Source: Amycolatopsis sp. GM8
GTDB lineage: Bacteria; Actinomycetota; Actinomycetes; Mycobacteriales; Pseudonocardiaceae
Reading direction: 5' to 3'
Assembly (NCBI RefSeq): GCF_021653975.1
Contig: NZ_JAJKFK010000003.1
Coordinates: 372,001 to 436,000 of the forward strand
Length of the DNA stretch: 64,000 nt
In this document: in pieces, positions 8,338 to 16,483 of the stretch
Layout of the letters: every line of letters starts with the position of its first letter
How positions within the stretch are numbered: position 1 is the first letter of the stretch
The notes under the pieces: generated by a model
The model's input: the letters and a program-made list of their open reading frames with translations, nothing else
Told to the model about the DNA's origin: nothing
Database searches by the model: none
Made by a program: the position numbers and the translations under genes

Positions 8338-9347
8338 CAGGCTTCCCTCGTGACGATGAACTCAGCGAGCGAGAGCAGCTCTTCGCGCGGCCGGTCTGGA
8401 ATCCGGGCGGCTTCGAGCTTCTGGCGACCCGCGGCCATCCGGCGGTAGGCCTCGTCGAGCGCCCACTTGCGCCCGCCGGCCTGCTCGATCAGCTCGGCGG
8501 CGCGGCGCACCGACTCCTCCCCCGGCGCCTCGGTGCGCGCGAGCCAGTCCGCCAGCTCACGGCCCAGCGCCCCGCCGTGCGTGATCACGTAGGTCACCGG
8601 CAGGCTCTTCTTGCGCGCCAGCAGGTCGGAGAACACCGGCTTGCCGGTCACCGCGGTCTCGCCCCAGATCCCGAGCACGTCGTCGACGAGCTGGAACGCC
8701 AGGCCGAGGTCCGCGCCGAAACCCGCGAGCGCGTCCACCGTCTGCTTCGGCGCGCCGGCGAGCACTGCGCCGATCGCGGTGCTCGCGGACAGCAGCGCGC
8801 CGGTCTTGCCGGCGGCCATGTCGAGGCATTCGTCGAGGCCGACGTCGTTGCGCCGTTCGAACGCGACGTCGAGGACCTGGCCGCGGATCAGCTCGTTGGT
8901 GGCGTCCGCGAGCAGCCGGGCCGCGGCGAGCGCGCACGGCCCGTCGCCGTCGAGCAGCACCTCGTGGGCGAGCGAGAGCATCGCGTCGCCGGTGAGGATC
9001 GCGCTCGCCGCACCGCGCACCGCCCACACGGTCGGCCGGTGGCGGCGCTCGGTGTCGCCGTCCATCAGATCGTCGTGCAGCAGCGAGAAGTTGTGCACCA
9101 GCTCCACCGCGACCGCGCCGGGAAGGCCCACCGCGGACTCCGCGCCGGCCGCTTCGGCCGACAGCAGCGCGAGTGCGGGCCGGACGGCCTTGCCGCCACC
9201 CTCGGTCGGGTTGCCGTCGAGGTCGGTCCAGCCCAGGTGGTAGTAGGAGATGGAGCGGCTGGCGGGGTCGAGCCGGTCGAGCGCCGCGCGCATCGCGGGC
9301 ATGATCGCTTTCCGGCCCTGTTGCAGTGAGTCGAGCACCGCGGTCAT
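8337..9347 (-). CDS. Polyprenyl diphosphate synthase (FPP/GGPP type)
   Basis: A trans-prenyltransferase that condenses IPP with allylic diphosphates. The first Asp-rich motif is DDLMDGD at residues 92-98. The second reads DDVLG at 222-226, with Gly in place of the last Asp, a variant seen in several actinobacterial synthases. The length is 336 aa. Its place between hpnE and shc suggests it makes farnesyl diphosphate for HpnD/HpnC, but the product length (C15 or C20) cannot be fixed from the sequence. Both ends show one-base TGATG overlaps with the neighbouring genes. Confidence 0.92.
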   Translation of the reverse strand: MTAVLDSLQQGRKAIMPAMRAALDRLDPASRSISYYHLGWTDLDGNPTEGGGKAVRPALALLSAEAAGAESAVGLPGAVAVELVHNFSLLHDDLMDGDTERRHRPTVWAVRGAASAILTGDAMLSLAHEVLLDGDGPCALAAARLLADATNELIRGQVLDVAFERRNDVGLDECLDMAAGKTGALLSASTAIGAVLAGAPKQTVDALAGFGADLGLAFQLVDDVLGIWGETAVTGKPVFSDLLARKKSLPVTYVITHGGALGRELADWLARTEAPGEESVRRAAELIEQAGGRKWALDEAYRRMAAGRQKLEAARIPDRPREELLSLAEFIVTREA

Positions 9348-10708
9348 CAGATGTCCTTACTCCTCAAGGAAAGCGAGTCCGTTCGGGATGTGGCACCGAC
9401 CAGGGCGCGGGCCGCCGCGTCTCCGCTGCGCACGGCGCCCTCCATGGTCGCGGGCCAGCCGGTCGCCGTCCACGCGCCGGCCAGCACGAGCCCGTCGGCC
9501 GCGGTCACGGCCTCCGGGCGCAGCGCCGCGGTGCCCGGCGCCGGGCGGAAGGTGGCGTGCCGTTCGCGGGTGACGAAGAAGTCACGCACCTGTGCACCCG
9601 CGGCCCCGGGCAGCACCTGCCGCAGCGCGGGGAGCATCCGCTCGCGGATGTCCCGCACCGGGACGTCGATGAGGTCGTCGGCGGCGGACATCGAGACCGC
9701 CACGTACTGACCACTGTCCACACCGGACTGCCCGGTGCGGTCGAACACCCACTGCACGGGCGAGTCGACGGCGGCGAAGAACGGTTCGCTCATCACCTGC
9801 CGGTCGAACACCACGTGCACGTTGACGATCGGCGAGCTGCCGAGCCGCTCCGCCCAGCGCTCGGGCAGTTCGACGGCGCCCGCGGGCAGCAGTCGCCGCG
9901 CGACGTCCGGCGGCACGGCGAGCACCACCTGGTCGGCGGTGAACTCCGCGTCCCCGGCGCCAACTCGCCAGCCACCGTCCACACGGGACAGTCCGGTGAC
10001 CTTGGTGTCCAGCAGAACCTGCGCGCCCGCCTCGGTCAGCCGCGCCTTGGCCGGCTCGCCGTGCAACTGGCCCAATGGAACCTTGGACCAGCCGATGTCG
10101 GCCGCGGCGGCGTCGGTGAGCAGGCCGAGCTGGAACACCGTGGCGGCAAGGGAAAGCGACGCGCCGGTCGCGTACGCGTTGAGCGTCGCGATGCCGACCA
10201 GGTCCCACAGCTTCGTGATCGCCTGCTCGCTCTGCCCGTGCCGGGACAGCCAGTCCGCGAAGGACTGCGCGTCGGTTTCCGCCGAGTCCCGGTCGACCCC
10301 GCGCAACGCGAGCGCGGCGCCGGCGAACTTCAGCCGGTCCGCCAGCGGCAGCGGCCGGTACTTCAGCACCGAGTCGGCCAGGTGCAGCGGCGCGGGCAGC
10401 CCGTTGCGCCGCAGCCACACCGGCCGCGGCAGCCGCGGCGAGCGGACCTGGATGGCGAGCCGGTCCTGCAGGTGCACCTTGTCCAGCACGCGCAGCCGGC
10501 CCAGCAGGTCCACATAGGACGTACAGCAGCGCAGGAACACGTGCTGCCCGTTGTCCACGTCCAGCTCGCCCCGGCGGAACGAATGGGTGAGCCCGCCGAG
10601 GTGGCCCTTGGACTCCAGCAGCGTCACGTCCAGTCCGGCGTCGGCGCAGCGCAACGCCGCGGTGATGCCGGCGAGGCCACCCCCGATCACCGCGACCCGG
10701 GACGTCAC
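9347..10708 (-). CDS. hpnE: Hydroxysqualene dehydroxylase HpnE (FAD-dependent)
   Basis: HpnE reduces hydroxysqualene to squalene, the third step of the HpnCDE route. The N terminus is a dinucleotide-binding fold with VIGGGLAG at residues 7-14, and the C terminus has the FAD-closing motif LVLAGAWTATGWPATMEGAV typical of phytoene-desaturase-like enzymes. The start is a GTG at 10708, whose GTGA overlaps the hpnD stop. This gives 453 aa and puts the FAD motif right at the N terminus. The much longer open frame upstream is shadow sequence within hpnD. Confidence 0.92.
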   Translation of the reverse strand: MTSRVAVIGGGLAGITAALRCADAGLDVTLLESKGHLGGLTHSFRRGELDVDNGQHVFLRCCTSYVDLLGRLRVLDKVHLQDRLAIQVRSPRLPRPVWLRRNGLPAPLHLADSVLKYRPLPLADRLKFAGAALALRGVDRDSAETDAQSFADWLSRHGQSEQAITKLWDLVGIATLNAYATGASLSLAATVFQLGLLTDAAAADIGWSKVPLGQLHGEPAKARLTEAGAQVLLDTKVTGLSRVDGGWRVGAGDAEFTADQVVLAVPPDVARRLLPAGAVELPERWAERLGSSPIVNVHVVFDRQVMSEPFFAAVDSPVQWVFDRTGQSGVDSGQYVAVSMSAADDLIDVPVRDIRERMLPALRQVLPGAAGAQVRDFFVTRERHATFRPAPGTAALRPEAVTAADGLVLAGAWTATGWPATMEGAVRSGDAAARALVGATSRTDSLSLRSKDI

Positions 10709-11562
10709 GAGAGCCGTCCCGACAACGCGCGCGCCGCCACTCCCAGCTTCTCCCGGCCGGACAACGAAAGCCGGCGATCGAACACGAGGGAAGGCTGGTC
10801 GTTGATGCGTTCCAGCAGCTGGCGGTAGATCCCCGCCATGGCAAGGCAGGACGCCTTGCTGCGCCATTCCAGCAGCGGCGCCAGCCGCAGCCCGTCGGCA
10901 TACCACTCGCGGGCGCGGGCCGCGCTGTGCCGGATGAGCGCGGTCAGCCCACCGCCGGTGTCCTTCAGCCGGCCCTGCTCGTCGAGCTCCAGCTTCACCT
11001 CGAACGCGTCGAGATCCTCCTGCGGCAGGTAGATTCGGCCGTTCATCAGGTCCTCGCGGATATCGCGCAGGATGTTGGTCTGCTGCAACGCGATGCCGAG
11101 CGCGTCGGCGTACTGCGCGGCCTCCGGATGCGGCTTGCTGCCGAACACACCGAGGCACAACCGCCCGATCGAGCCCGCCACGCAGCGGCAGTAGCCGGCC
11201 AGGTCGTCGAACGTCCGGTACTCGCGGCCCTCGATGTCCATCCACACCCCGTCGAGCAGCTCGTCGAACGCACCCAGCGGGATCGGGTAGTGCTTCGCCG
11301 CGTCCGCGACCGCGACCAGCACCGGGTCGGTCGTGGAGTCCAGTTCGGCCAGCGACTTGCGGACACCGTCGAGCTGGTCGGCCTTCTGCTCGATCGGCAG
11401 GTCCCCGTCGCCGATGTCGTCGACCCGGCGCGCGAGCGCGTAGACCGCGCACAGCGCCGCCCGGCGGCGGCTGGTCAGCAGCCGGATGCCGTAGTAGAAG
11501 TTCCGCGCCTCGGTCTTCGTGATCCGTTCACATTCGGCGTACGCGGCTTCGATATCGGTCAA
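10705..11562 (-). CDS. hpnD: Presqualene diphosphate synthase HpnD
   Basis: HpnD joins two farnesyl diphosphates into presqualene diphosphate. It belongs to the squalene/phytoene synthase family, with a first Asp-rich motif RRVDDIGDGD near residue 46 and a second NILRDIREDLMNGRIYLP. From the TTG at 11562 the protein is 285 aa. That TTG is chosen because it overlaps the hpnC stop (TTGA) and the protein begins LTDIEAAYAECERITK like its relatives. The longer open frame upstream is shadow. The rare TTG start in a four-base overlap suggests coupling to HpnC translation. Confidence 0.9.
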   Translation of the reverse strand: MTDIEAAYAECERITKTEARNFYYGIRLLTSRRRAALCAVYALARRVDDIGDGDLPIEQKADQLDGVRKSLAELDSTTDPVLVAVADAAKHYPIPLGAFDELLDGVWMDIEGREYRTFDDLAGYCRCVAGSIGRLCLGVFGSKPHPEAAQYADALGIALQQTNILRDIREDLMNGRIYLPQEDLDAFEVKLELDEQGRLKDTGGGLTALIRHSAARAREWYADGLRLAPLLEWRSKASCLAMAGIYRQLLERINDQPSLVFDRRLSLSGREKLGVAARALSGRLS

Positions 11563-12449
11563 CGGCGGCCTCCCCGCAGCAGCAGCTTCGACAGATGGAT
11601 GAGCACGTCCCGCTTGCGCGGTCGGGGTGTCACGGAGAGCACATCCCAGTCCGCGCGGCGGAGCGCGTCGGCGGTCGCCAGGCCACCGGCGATGTAACCG
11701 GCGATGGCCAGGCGCGCCCAACCTTTCAGGAGCCCCAGCAGGGGCGCACCTTCGGTCAGCTGATCGAGTGCTTTGCCCGTCTGGGCGGCCACGGCTCGTC
11801 GCACCGCGGAGTTTGCCCGAGCCGCGTCCAGATCGGCCTCTGCCACGCCGAACCTCGCCAGATCCTCTTGCGGCAGGTAGATCCGGCCGGCGCGCTTGTC
11901 CTCGGCCACGTCCTGGCAGTGCTCGATGAGCTGGAGCGCGGTGCAGACCAGATCCGACAACCGCTGCGCCTCGGCCGAGCGGACGCCGAAGATCCGCAGC
12001 ACGATCCGGCCCACCGGATCGGCCGAGAGCGTGCAGTACTGGTGCAGCTCCGCCTGGGTCGCGTAGCGGGTGACCTGCTGATCCTGCAGATTGGCCTGGA
12101 CGAGCCGGTCGAACGGTTCCTTGTCCAGACCGCGGGCGCGGATGGCGGGCACCAGGCGCCGCAGCACCGGCTCCTCGGGATTGCCTTCCCAGGCCCGGGA
12201 AAGATCTTCACGAAAACGCAGCAAAGCCGCGGTCCGGTCTCCTTCGGACTCGTCGCCGAGATCGTCGATCACGCGCGCGACGTCGTACAACGCGCCGAGA
12301 TCACGCCGGAGCGCGTTCGGCAGTATCCGGAGTGCTACCGGGAAGTTTTCCGCGCGTTTCTTGTCGGCCAGCACCGAGTCGGTTGTCGTGACCCCGGGTG
12401 TAATGCTGGATGCGCCGACCGTGTCGGAACCTGTCGGTGCTGACTTCAT
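11559..12449 (-). CDS. hpnC: Hydroxysqualene synthase HpnC
   Basis: HpnC converts presqualene diphosphate to hydroxysqualene. It is a second squalene/phytoene synthase-family protein, with RVIDDLGDE as the first Asp motif and QDVAEDKRAGRIYLPQEDL around the second. The ATG at 12449 gives 296 aa. An ATG five codons upstream (12464) is equally possible, and neither has a strong Shine-Dalgarno sequence. It is the first gene of the hopanoid operon and is transcribed away from a PucR-type regulator. Confidence 0.9.
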   Translation of the reverse strand: MKSAPTGSDTVGASSITPGVTTTDSVLADKKRAENFPVALRILPNALRRDLGALYDVARVIDDLGDESEGDRTAALLRFREDLSRAWEGNPEEPVLRRLVPAIRARGLDKEPFDRLVQANLQDQQVTRYATQAELHQYCTLSADPVGRIVLRIFGVRSAEAQRLSDLVCTALQLIEHCQDVAEDKRAGRIYLPQEDLARFGVAEADLDAARANSAVRRAVAAQTGKALDQLTEGAPLLGLLKGWARLAIAGYIAGGLATADALRRADWDVLSVTPRPRKRDVLIHLSKLLLRGGRR

Positions 12450-12582
12450 CGGCCCATAATCCATCTTGAGAGGGCCGGGCTTCTTCGCACGGGAAACAAA
12501 TTCCGGGAAGGCTGGGTTATCACGAGCGGACAGTCTTAACCCGATCGAACGACGGCCTACGACGTAAGGGTGGAGGTATCCG
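12450..12582. promoter_or_regulatory. Divergent promoter region of the hopanoid operon and its neighbour regulator
   Basis: This is the only non-coding stretch from which the seven-gene hopanoid operon (minus) and the PucR-type gene (plus) can both start. It includes a relatively A/T-rich segment around 12490-12545. A GGAGG Shine-Dalgarno sequence at 12572-12576 serves the plus-strand GTG at 12583. I could not fix -10/-35 elements with confidence. Confidence 0.5.
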
Positions 12583-13797
12583 GTGGCAGCAGGCAGACGA
12601 GCGGATCCCGCGGAGTCGAAGCTCGAGGAACTCGCCGCCGCGACCGCCGACCGGCTGCCCCAGATGCTGGACGACGTCACCCGGCTGCTGAGCCACGACT
12701 GGCCCGACTACGCCGATTTCATCGTGACCGAACGCGATGAGGTGCTCGTGTCCGCCACGATGTTCCTGCACCGGCTGATGAAGATGGCCAAGTGGGACAT
12801 CGCCGAACTGCCCGGGGTGTCCGACCAGCCGCCCGAGCAACTGACCGAGCAGCCGCTGTTCGAGGAGATCGGCCGCGCCCAGTGGCAGCAGGGCCGGGAC
12901 CTGACGAGCCTGCTGTCGGCCTACCAGATCGGCGCCAGGGTGGCCTGGCACCACGTGGCCGAGGTCGCACTCGAAGTAGGCGTGCCGTCCGACGTGTTCG
13001 CCTCCCTCGCCGAAGCGGTGTTCATCTTCATCGACCAGCTTTCGTCCGCGTCCGCCCGCGGTTACGTGCTCGAACAGTCCGAGGCCGCGGCGGCGCGGGA
13101 ACGGCTGCGCGACGAGCTGGGGAACATGCTCCTGTCCGACCGGTCCGATTCGGGCGCGATCCGCGCGGCCGCCGCCCGGATCGACTGGCCACTGCCGCGC
13201 GAGGCCTCGGTGATCCTCGTCGAGCCCGACAACCCGGTCGGCGCCGCGCTGCTGGCCCGGCTCGACCAGTCGTGCCTGCACGTCCGGCGGCAGCGGCTGG
13301 TGTGCGCGATCGTGCCCGATCCGGCCGGCCCCGGGCGCCGCGAGCGGCTCAGCACCGCCCTGCGGGGCGCGGGCGCGGTCGTCGGGCACGCGGTGACGCT
13401 GGAGAACCTGCCGGCGAGCATGCGCGTCGCGGAGGCGGCGGCGCAGCTGCGGCGCACCAACGTGCTGGCCGACGACCCGGTGTTCGTCGACGAGCACCTG
13501 GACTCGATCATCGTGCACCGCGATCCGCGGCTGCTCGACGCGTTCCGGGCGCGCTGCCTCGCCCCGCTCGACGAGCTGGGGCCGGTGACGCGGCAGCGGC
13601 TGTGCGAGACGCTCGCGTCGTGGCTGCGCCACCTCGGCGACCGGCGCGCGGTCGCCGAGGAGCTGCACATCCACCCGCAGACCGTCCGCTACCGGCTCAG
13701 CCAGCTGCGCGAGCTGTTCGGCGACAGCCTCGACGACCCGGACAACCGCCGCCGCCTCACGTTGGCGCTGGCTTGGGGCCTGCCGGAACAGAACTAG
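12583..13797 (+). CDS. PucR/CdaR-type transcriptional regulator
   Basis: A 404-aa regulator ending in the helix-turn-helix of the PucR/CdaR family (EELHIHPQTVRYRLSQLREL at about residues 361-380). The N-terminal 130 residues are helical and resemble the N-terminal domain of other actinobacterial PucR-like proteins, and the middle part is a GGDEF-like remnant common in the family. The start is a GTG with GGAGG six bases upstream. It diverges from hpnC, so control of the hopanoid operon is a fair guess but only from position. Its stop overlaps the end of the convergent acyltransferase gene by four bases. Confidence 0.82.
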   Translation: MAAGRRADPAESKLEELAAATADRLPQMLDDVTRLLSHDWPDYADFIVTERDEVLVSATMFLHRLMKMAKWDIAELPGVSDQPPEQLTEQPLFEEIGRAQWQQGRDLTSLLSAYQIGARVAWHHVAEVALEVGVPSDVFASLAEAVFIFIDQLSSASARGYVLEQSEAAAARERLRDELGNMLLSDRSDSGAIRAAAARIDWPLPREASVILVEPDNPVGAALLARLDQSCLHVRRQRLVCAIVPDPAGPGRRERLSTALRGAGAVVGHAVTLENLPASMRVAEAAAQLRRTNVLADDPVFVDEHLDSIIVHRDPRLLDAFRARCLAPLDELGPVTRQRLCETLASWLRHLGDRRAVAEELHIHPQTVRYRLSQLRELFGDSLDDPDNRRRLTLALAWGLPEQN

Positions 13798-15071
13798 ACG
13801 TCGCCCAGCTCGTCCAGGACTTTCCGGAACTCCTTGAGGAAGGCCTCGGCGTCGTCGACGAACGCCGGGTCGGTGGCCACGCTCATCGAGAACGAGCCGT
13901 ACCAGCCGAGCACCCCGACCACGAACGGCGTGCCCGGTGCGATCGGGATGATCGGGTACGCGGTGCTCAGCGGGTAGTCGTCGCTGAAGTACGTCTGCCA
14001 CGACGCGCCCGGCATGTTCGACACGGTGCCGTTGAAGATCCGCCCGCCGTAGACCGTGCGCGCGAACCAGGAGTGGAACCACGGCGGCATCAGGTTCGCC
14101 ACCGAGTGCTGCACGAACCGGGACGCGATCGCGCGGGTGCCGGTGCGCAGCCGGGTGCTCGCCCTGGCGACAGCCGCGAGCCGGTCCGCCTCGGCCATCT
14201 CCCCCAGCGGCACCTCGACCATCACCGCGGCGGTCACGTTGCCCGCCATGCCCGCCCGCGGCTCGGCCGCCAGCAGCGGCACGGAGACCAGCAGCTTCCG
14301 CGGCAGCGGCCCCTTCGCCAGCCGGCGGAAGGCGGCCGCGCTGCCGGACAGCAGCAGGTCGGTGACCCGGACCCCGCGCCGCCGCGCCAGGTCCCGCATC
14401 CACTCCAGGTCCAGCTTGAGCGTGCCGTACTCGCGCGCGGCGCTGTTCGACACCGCCAGCCGCGCCTGCGGGCGCGAGTCGGTCGCCAGCTGCGCGATCC
14501 CGGCGACGCCACCGGCGAGGCGCTGGAGCCGGCTCGGCTGCTTGACCTCACCGATCGCCGCGGACATGTCCGGGGACCGGAAGATCTGCAGCATCAGGTT
14601 GATGGTGCCGATCCCGTCGGCGACCGAGTGGTGCACCTGGGAGACCAGCGCGGCGACGTTCTCCTCGACGCCGGTGACCACGCAGAACCGCCACAGCGGG
14701 CGGTCCCGCGGCAGCTGCTGCCCGGCCAGGTCGGCGACCAGCCGGTGCAGCGCGCTCATCCCGCCCGGCCGGCCGTCGCGGGACAGGTCGAACACCGGCA
14801 CATGCCAGTCCCAGTCGATTTCCCGCTGCTCGATCCAGCGCCAGCGCCGCCAGCGGGTCGTCGGGGCGAGGCGTTTGAAGAACTCCGGCGGGTTCGCCGC
14901 CTCGATCGCGGCCCGGGCCATCTCGTGCGTCGGCAGCGCACCGGCCCGCGAGGTGTCCAGCATGATCAGGCCGCCGACGTGCTGCGGTGCCTCGGGAGTT
15001 TCGACGTGCAGGAAGAATGCGTCCGACGCCGGGATGCGGTCCGTTTCTGGTCTCGCCACATCCGCGATCAT
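13794..15071 (-). CDS. Wax ester synthase / diacylglycerol O-acyltransferase
   Basis: A WS/DGAT enzyme that uses acyl-CoA to make triacylglycerol or wax esters, stored as lipid inclusions in actinomycetes. The catalytic HHxxxDG motif is H147-H148-S-V-A-D152-G153. The N-terminal DAFFLHVETP and the C-terminal NMPG motif (TVSNMPGASW) are also family marks. The length of 425 aa is slightly below the usual 450-470 aa but covers both halves. It ends against the PucR-type gene with a four-base convergent overlap. The gene upstream on the same strand is an SDR, 33 bases away. Confidence 0.9.
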   Translation of the reverse strand: MIADVARPETDRIPASDAFFLHVETPEAPQHVGGLIMLDTSRAGALPTHEMARAAIEAANPPEFFKRLAPTTRWRRWRWIEQREIDWDWHVPVFDLSRDGRPGGMSALHRLVADLAGQQLPRDRPLWRFCVVTGVEENVAALVSQVHHSVADGIGTINLMLQIFRSPDMSAAIGEVKQPSRLQRLAGGVAGIAQLATDSRPQARLAVSNSAAREYGTLKLDLEWMRDLARRRGVRVTDLLLSGSAAAFRRLAKGPLPRKLLVSVPLLAAEPRAGMAGNVTAAVMVEVPLGEMAEADRLAAVARASTRLRTGTRAIASRFVQHSVANLMPPWFHSWFARTVYGGRIFNGTVSNMPGASWQTYFSDDYPLSTAYPIIPIAPGTPFVVGVLGWYGSFSMSVATDPAFVDDAEAFLKEFRKVLDELGDV

Positions 15072-15104
15072 GGCACCAGCGCGGGCGGCGGGACAGCACC
15101 ACGC

Positions 15105-15866
15105 TCAGCCCGAGCCGCCGAAGCGGGTCGCCAGCGTGCGGTACACACCCGGCAGCACGCCGCGGATGACGACGGGCAGCCGCAGCCAGCGGGGAACGTA
15201 CTGGTCCGCGCGGTCGTCGCGGACCGCGCGCACGACCGCGGCCGCGACCCGTTCCGCCGGGATCGGCTTCGGTGACTTGCGGTCGTAGGCCCGGCCACGA
15301 CGCGCGAAGAACTCGGTGTCGACCACGCCGGGCACCACGACGCCGATCTTCACGGCCGTGCCGGCGAGCTCGAACCGGAGGCTGTCCGCGAACGCGTCCA
15401 CCCCGGCCTTCACCGACGAATAGACCGATTCGCCGGCCACCGCCGTCCGGCCCGCGATGGAGGTGACGAAAACCACGCGCGCGGCCGGGCGGGTGCGCAA
15501 CGCCGGCAGCAGCGCCCGGGTCAGCTCGATCGGCGCGGTCAGGTTCACGTCGATCACCCGGCGCACGTCGGCGGCCGTCATCTCGCCGAACGGCCCGGCC
15601 CAGCCGATACCGGCGTTGTTGACCAGGACGTCCACCTCGCCGAACCGGCCGAGGATCTCCTCCGCCAGCGCGGGAATCGCCGTGATATCGGCGAGATCGC
15701 CGGTCACCACCGCGCCGCCGGTGCGCTCGGCCAGCGCCGCGAGCCGTTCGGTGTCGCGGCCGTGCAGGACGAGCCGGGCACCCGCCTCGTGCAGTGCGAG
15801 CGCGGTGGCGGCGCCGATCCCGGACGACGCGCCGGTGACCACCGCGACCGTGCCCCGCGGCCGCAT
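15105..15866 (-). CDS. Short-chain dehydrogenase/reductase
   Basis: A classical SDR of 253 aa. The cofactor motif TGASSGIG is at residues 11-18 and NNAG at about 87-90. The catalytic Tyr and Lys are in YSSVKAG, and SIAG provides the upstream Ser region. The Arg in HGRDTERL after the second strand suggests NADP(H). The substrate is unknown. It starts one base after the stop of the FKBP lipoprotein gene and lies upstream of the WS/DGAT gene on the same strand, so the three may be co-transcribed. Confidence 0.85.
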   Translation of the reverse strand: MRPRGTVAVVTGASSGIGAATALALHEAGARLVLHGRDTERLAALAERTGGAVVTGDLADITAIPALAEEILGRFGEVDVLVNNAGIGWAGPFGEMTAADVRRVIDVNLTAPIELTRALLPALRTRPAARVVFVTSIAGRTAVAGESVYSSVKAGVDAFADSLRFELAGTAVKIGVVVPGVVDTEFFARRGRAYDRKSPKPIPAERVAAAVVRAVRDDRADQYVPRWLRLPVVIRGVLPGVYRTLATRFGGSG

Positions 15867-15867
15867 G

Positions 15868-16452
15868 TCAGCCGGTGACGCTGACCGCGTCCACGACGAA
15901 CACGAGCGTCTCGTTCGGCTTGATCGACTGGTTGCCGCTGGCGCCGTAACCCTTGTCCGGCGGGATGATCAGCAGCCGGCGGCCGCCCTGCTTGATGCCG
16001 ACCAGGCCCTCGTCCCAGCCCTGGATCACGGTGCCCTGGCCGAGGGTCAGCGGGAACGCGCCGGTCGCGAACGAGTTCTCCTGGTCCACCTTGTCCGACC
16101 AGGTGTACAGGTCGTAGTTGAGCTGCAGCTGGCTGCCGTTCTTCGCGGCCGCGCCGGTGCCCGGCTCCAGGTCCTTGCTCAGCAGCGTCGACGGCGCGGC
16201 GCAGGTGTCCGGGATGGTGACGGTCGGCTTGCTACCGAACTTGCCGGTGACCTTGACGTCGTCCGCGGTACACGGCTTGAGCTGCTGCGTCGTCGGCGCC
16301 GCGGTGGCCGACACCGAGACGCCCGCCGGGTTGGGCGCGGGATAGGTCGGCCCGGCACCGGGCGGGACGGTGGACGGCTCCTGGTGGGGCGCACAGGCGG
16401 CGAGGCTGAGCACGGCGGCCACCCCGAGCACGATGATGCCAGCGTTACGCAT
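15868..16452 (-). CDS. FKBP-type peptidyl-prolyl isomerase lipoprotein
   Basis: An exported proline isomerase anchored by lipid. The signal peptide ends in the lipobox LSLAAC with the modified Cys at residue 20, followed by a Pro/Thr-rich linker. The FKBP domain covers roughly residues 100-194, with PLTLGQGTVIQGWDEGL and LIIPPDKGYGA marking the binding pocket. The ATG at 16452 (MRNAGIIVLG) is chosen because the signal peptide begins there, giving 194 aa. It probably helps fold secreted proteins outside the membrane. Confidence 0.9.
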   Translation of the reverse strand: MRNAGIIVLGVAAVLSLAACAPHQEPSTVPPGAGPTYPAPNPAGVSVSATAAPTTQQLKPCTADDVKVTGKFGSKPTVTIPDTCAAPSTLLSKDLEPGTGAAAKNGSQLQLNYDLYTWSDKVDQENSFATGAFPLTLGQGTVIQGWDEGLVGIKQGGRRLLIIPPDKGYGASGNQSIKPNETLVFVVDAVSVTG

Positions 16453-16483
16453 GGGGCACACCATATCCGGGGCTGACCAGTCC

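Noticed and set aside
12787..15275. 827-codon plus-strand frame across the PucR and WS/DGAT genes
   Set aside because: Out of frame with one gene and antisense to the other; Arg/Ala/Gly-rich, no motif.
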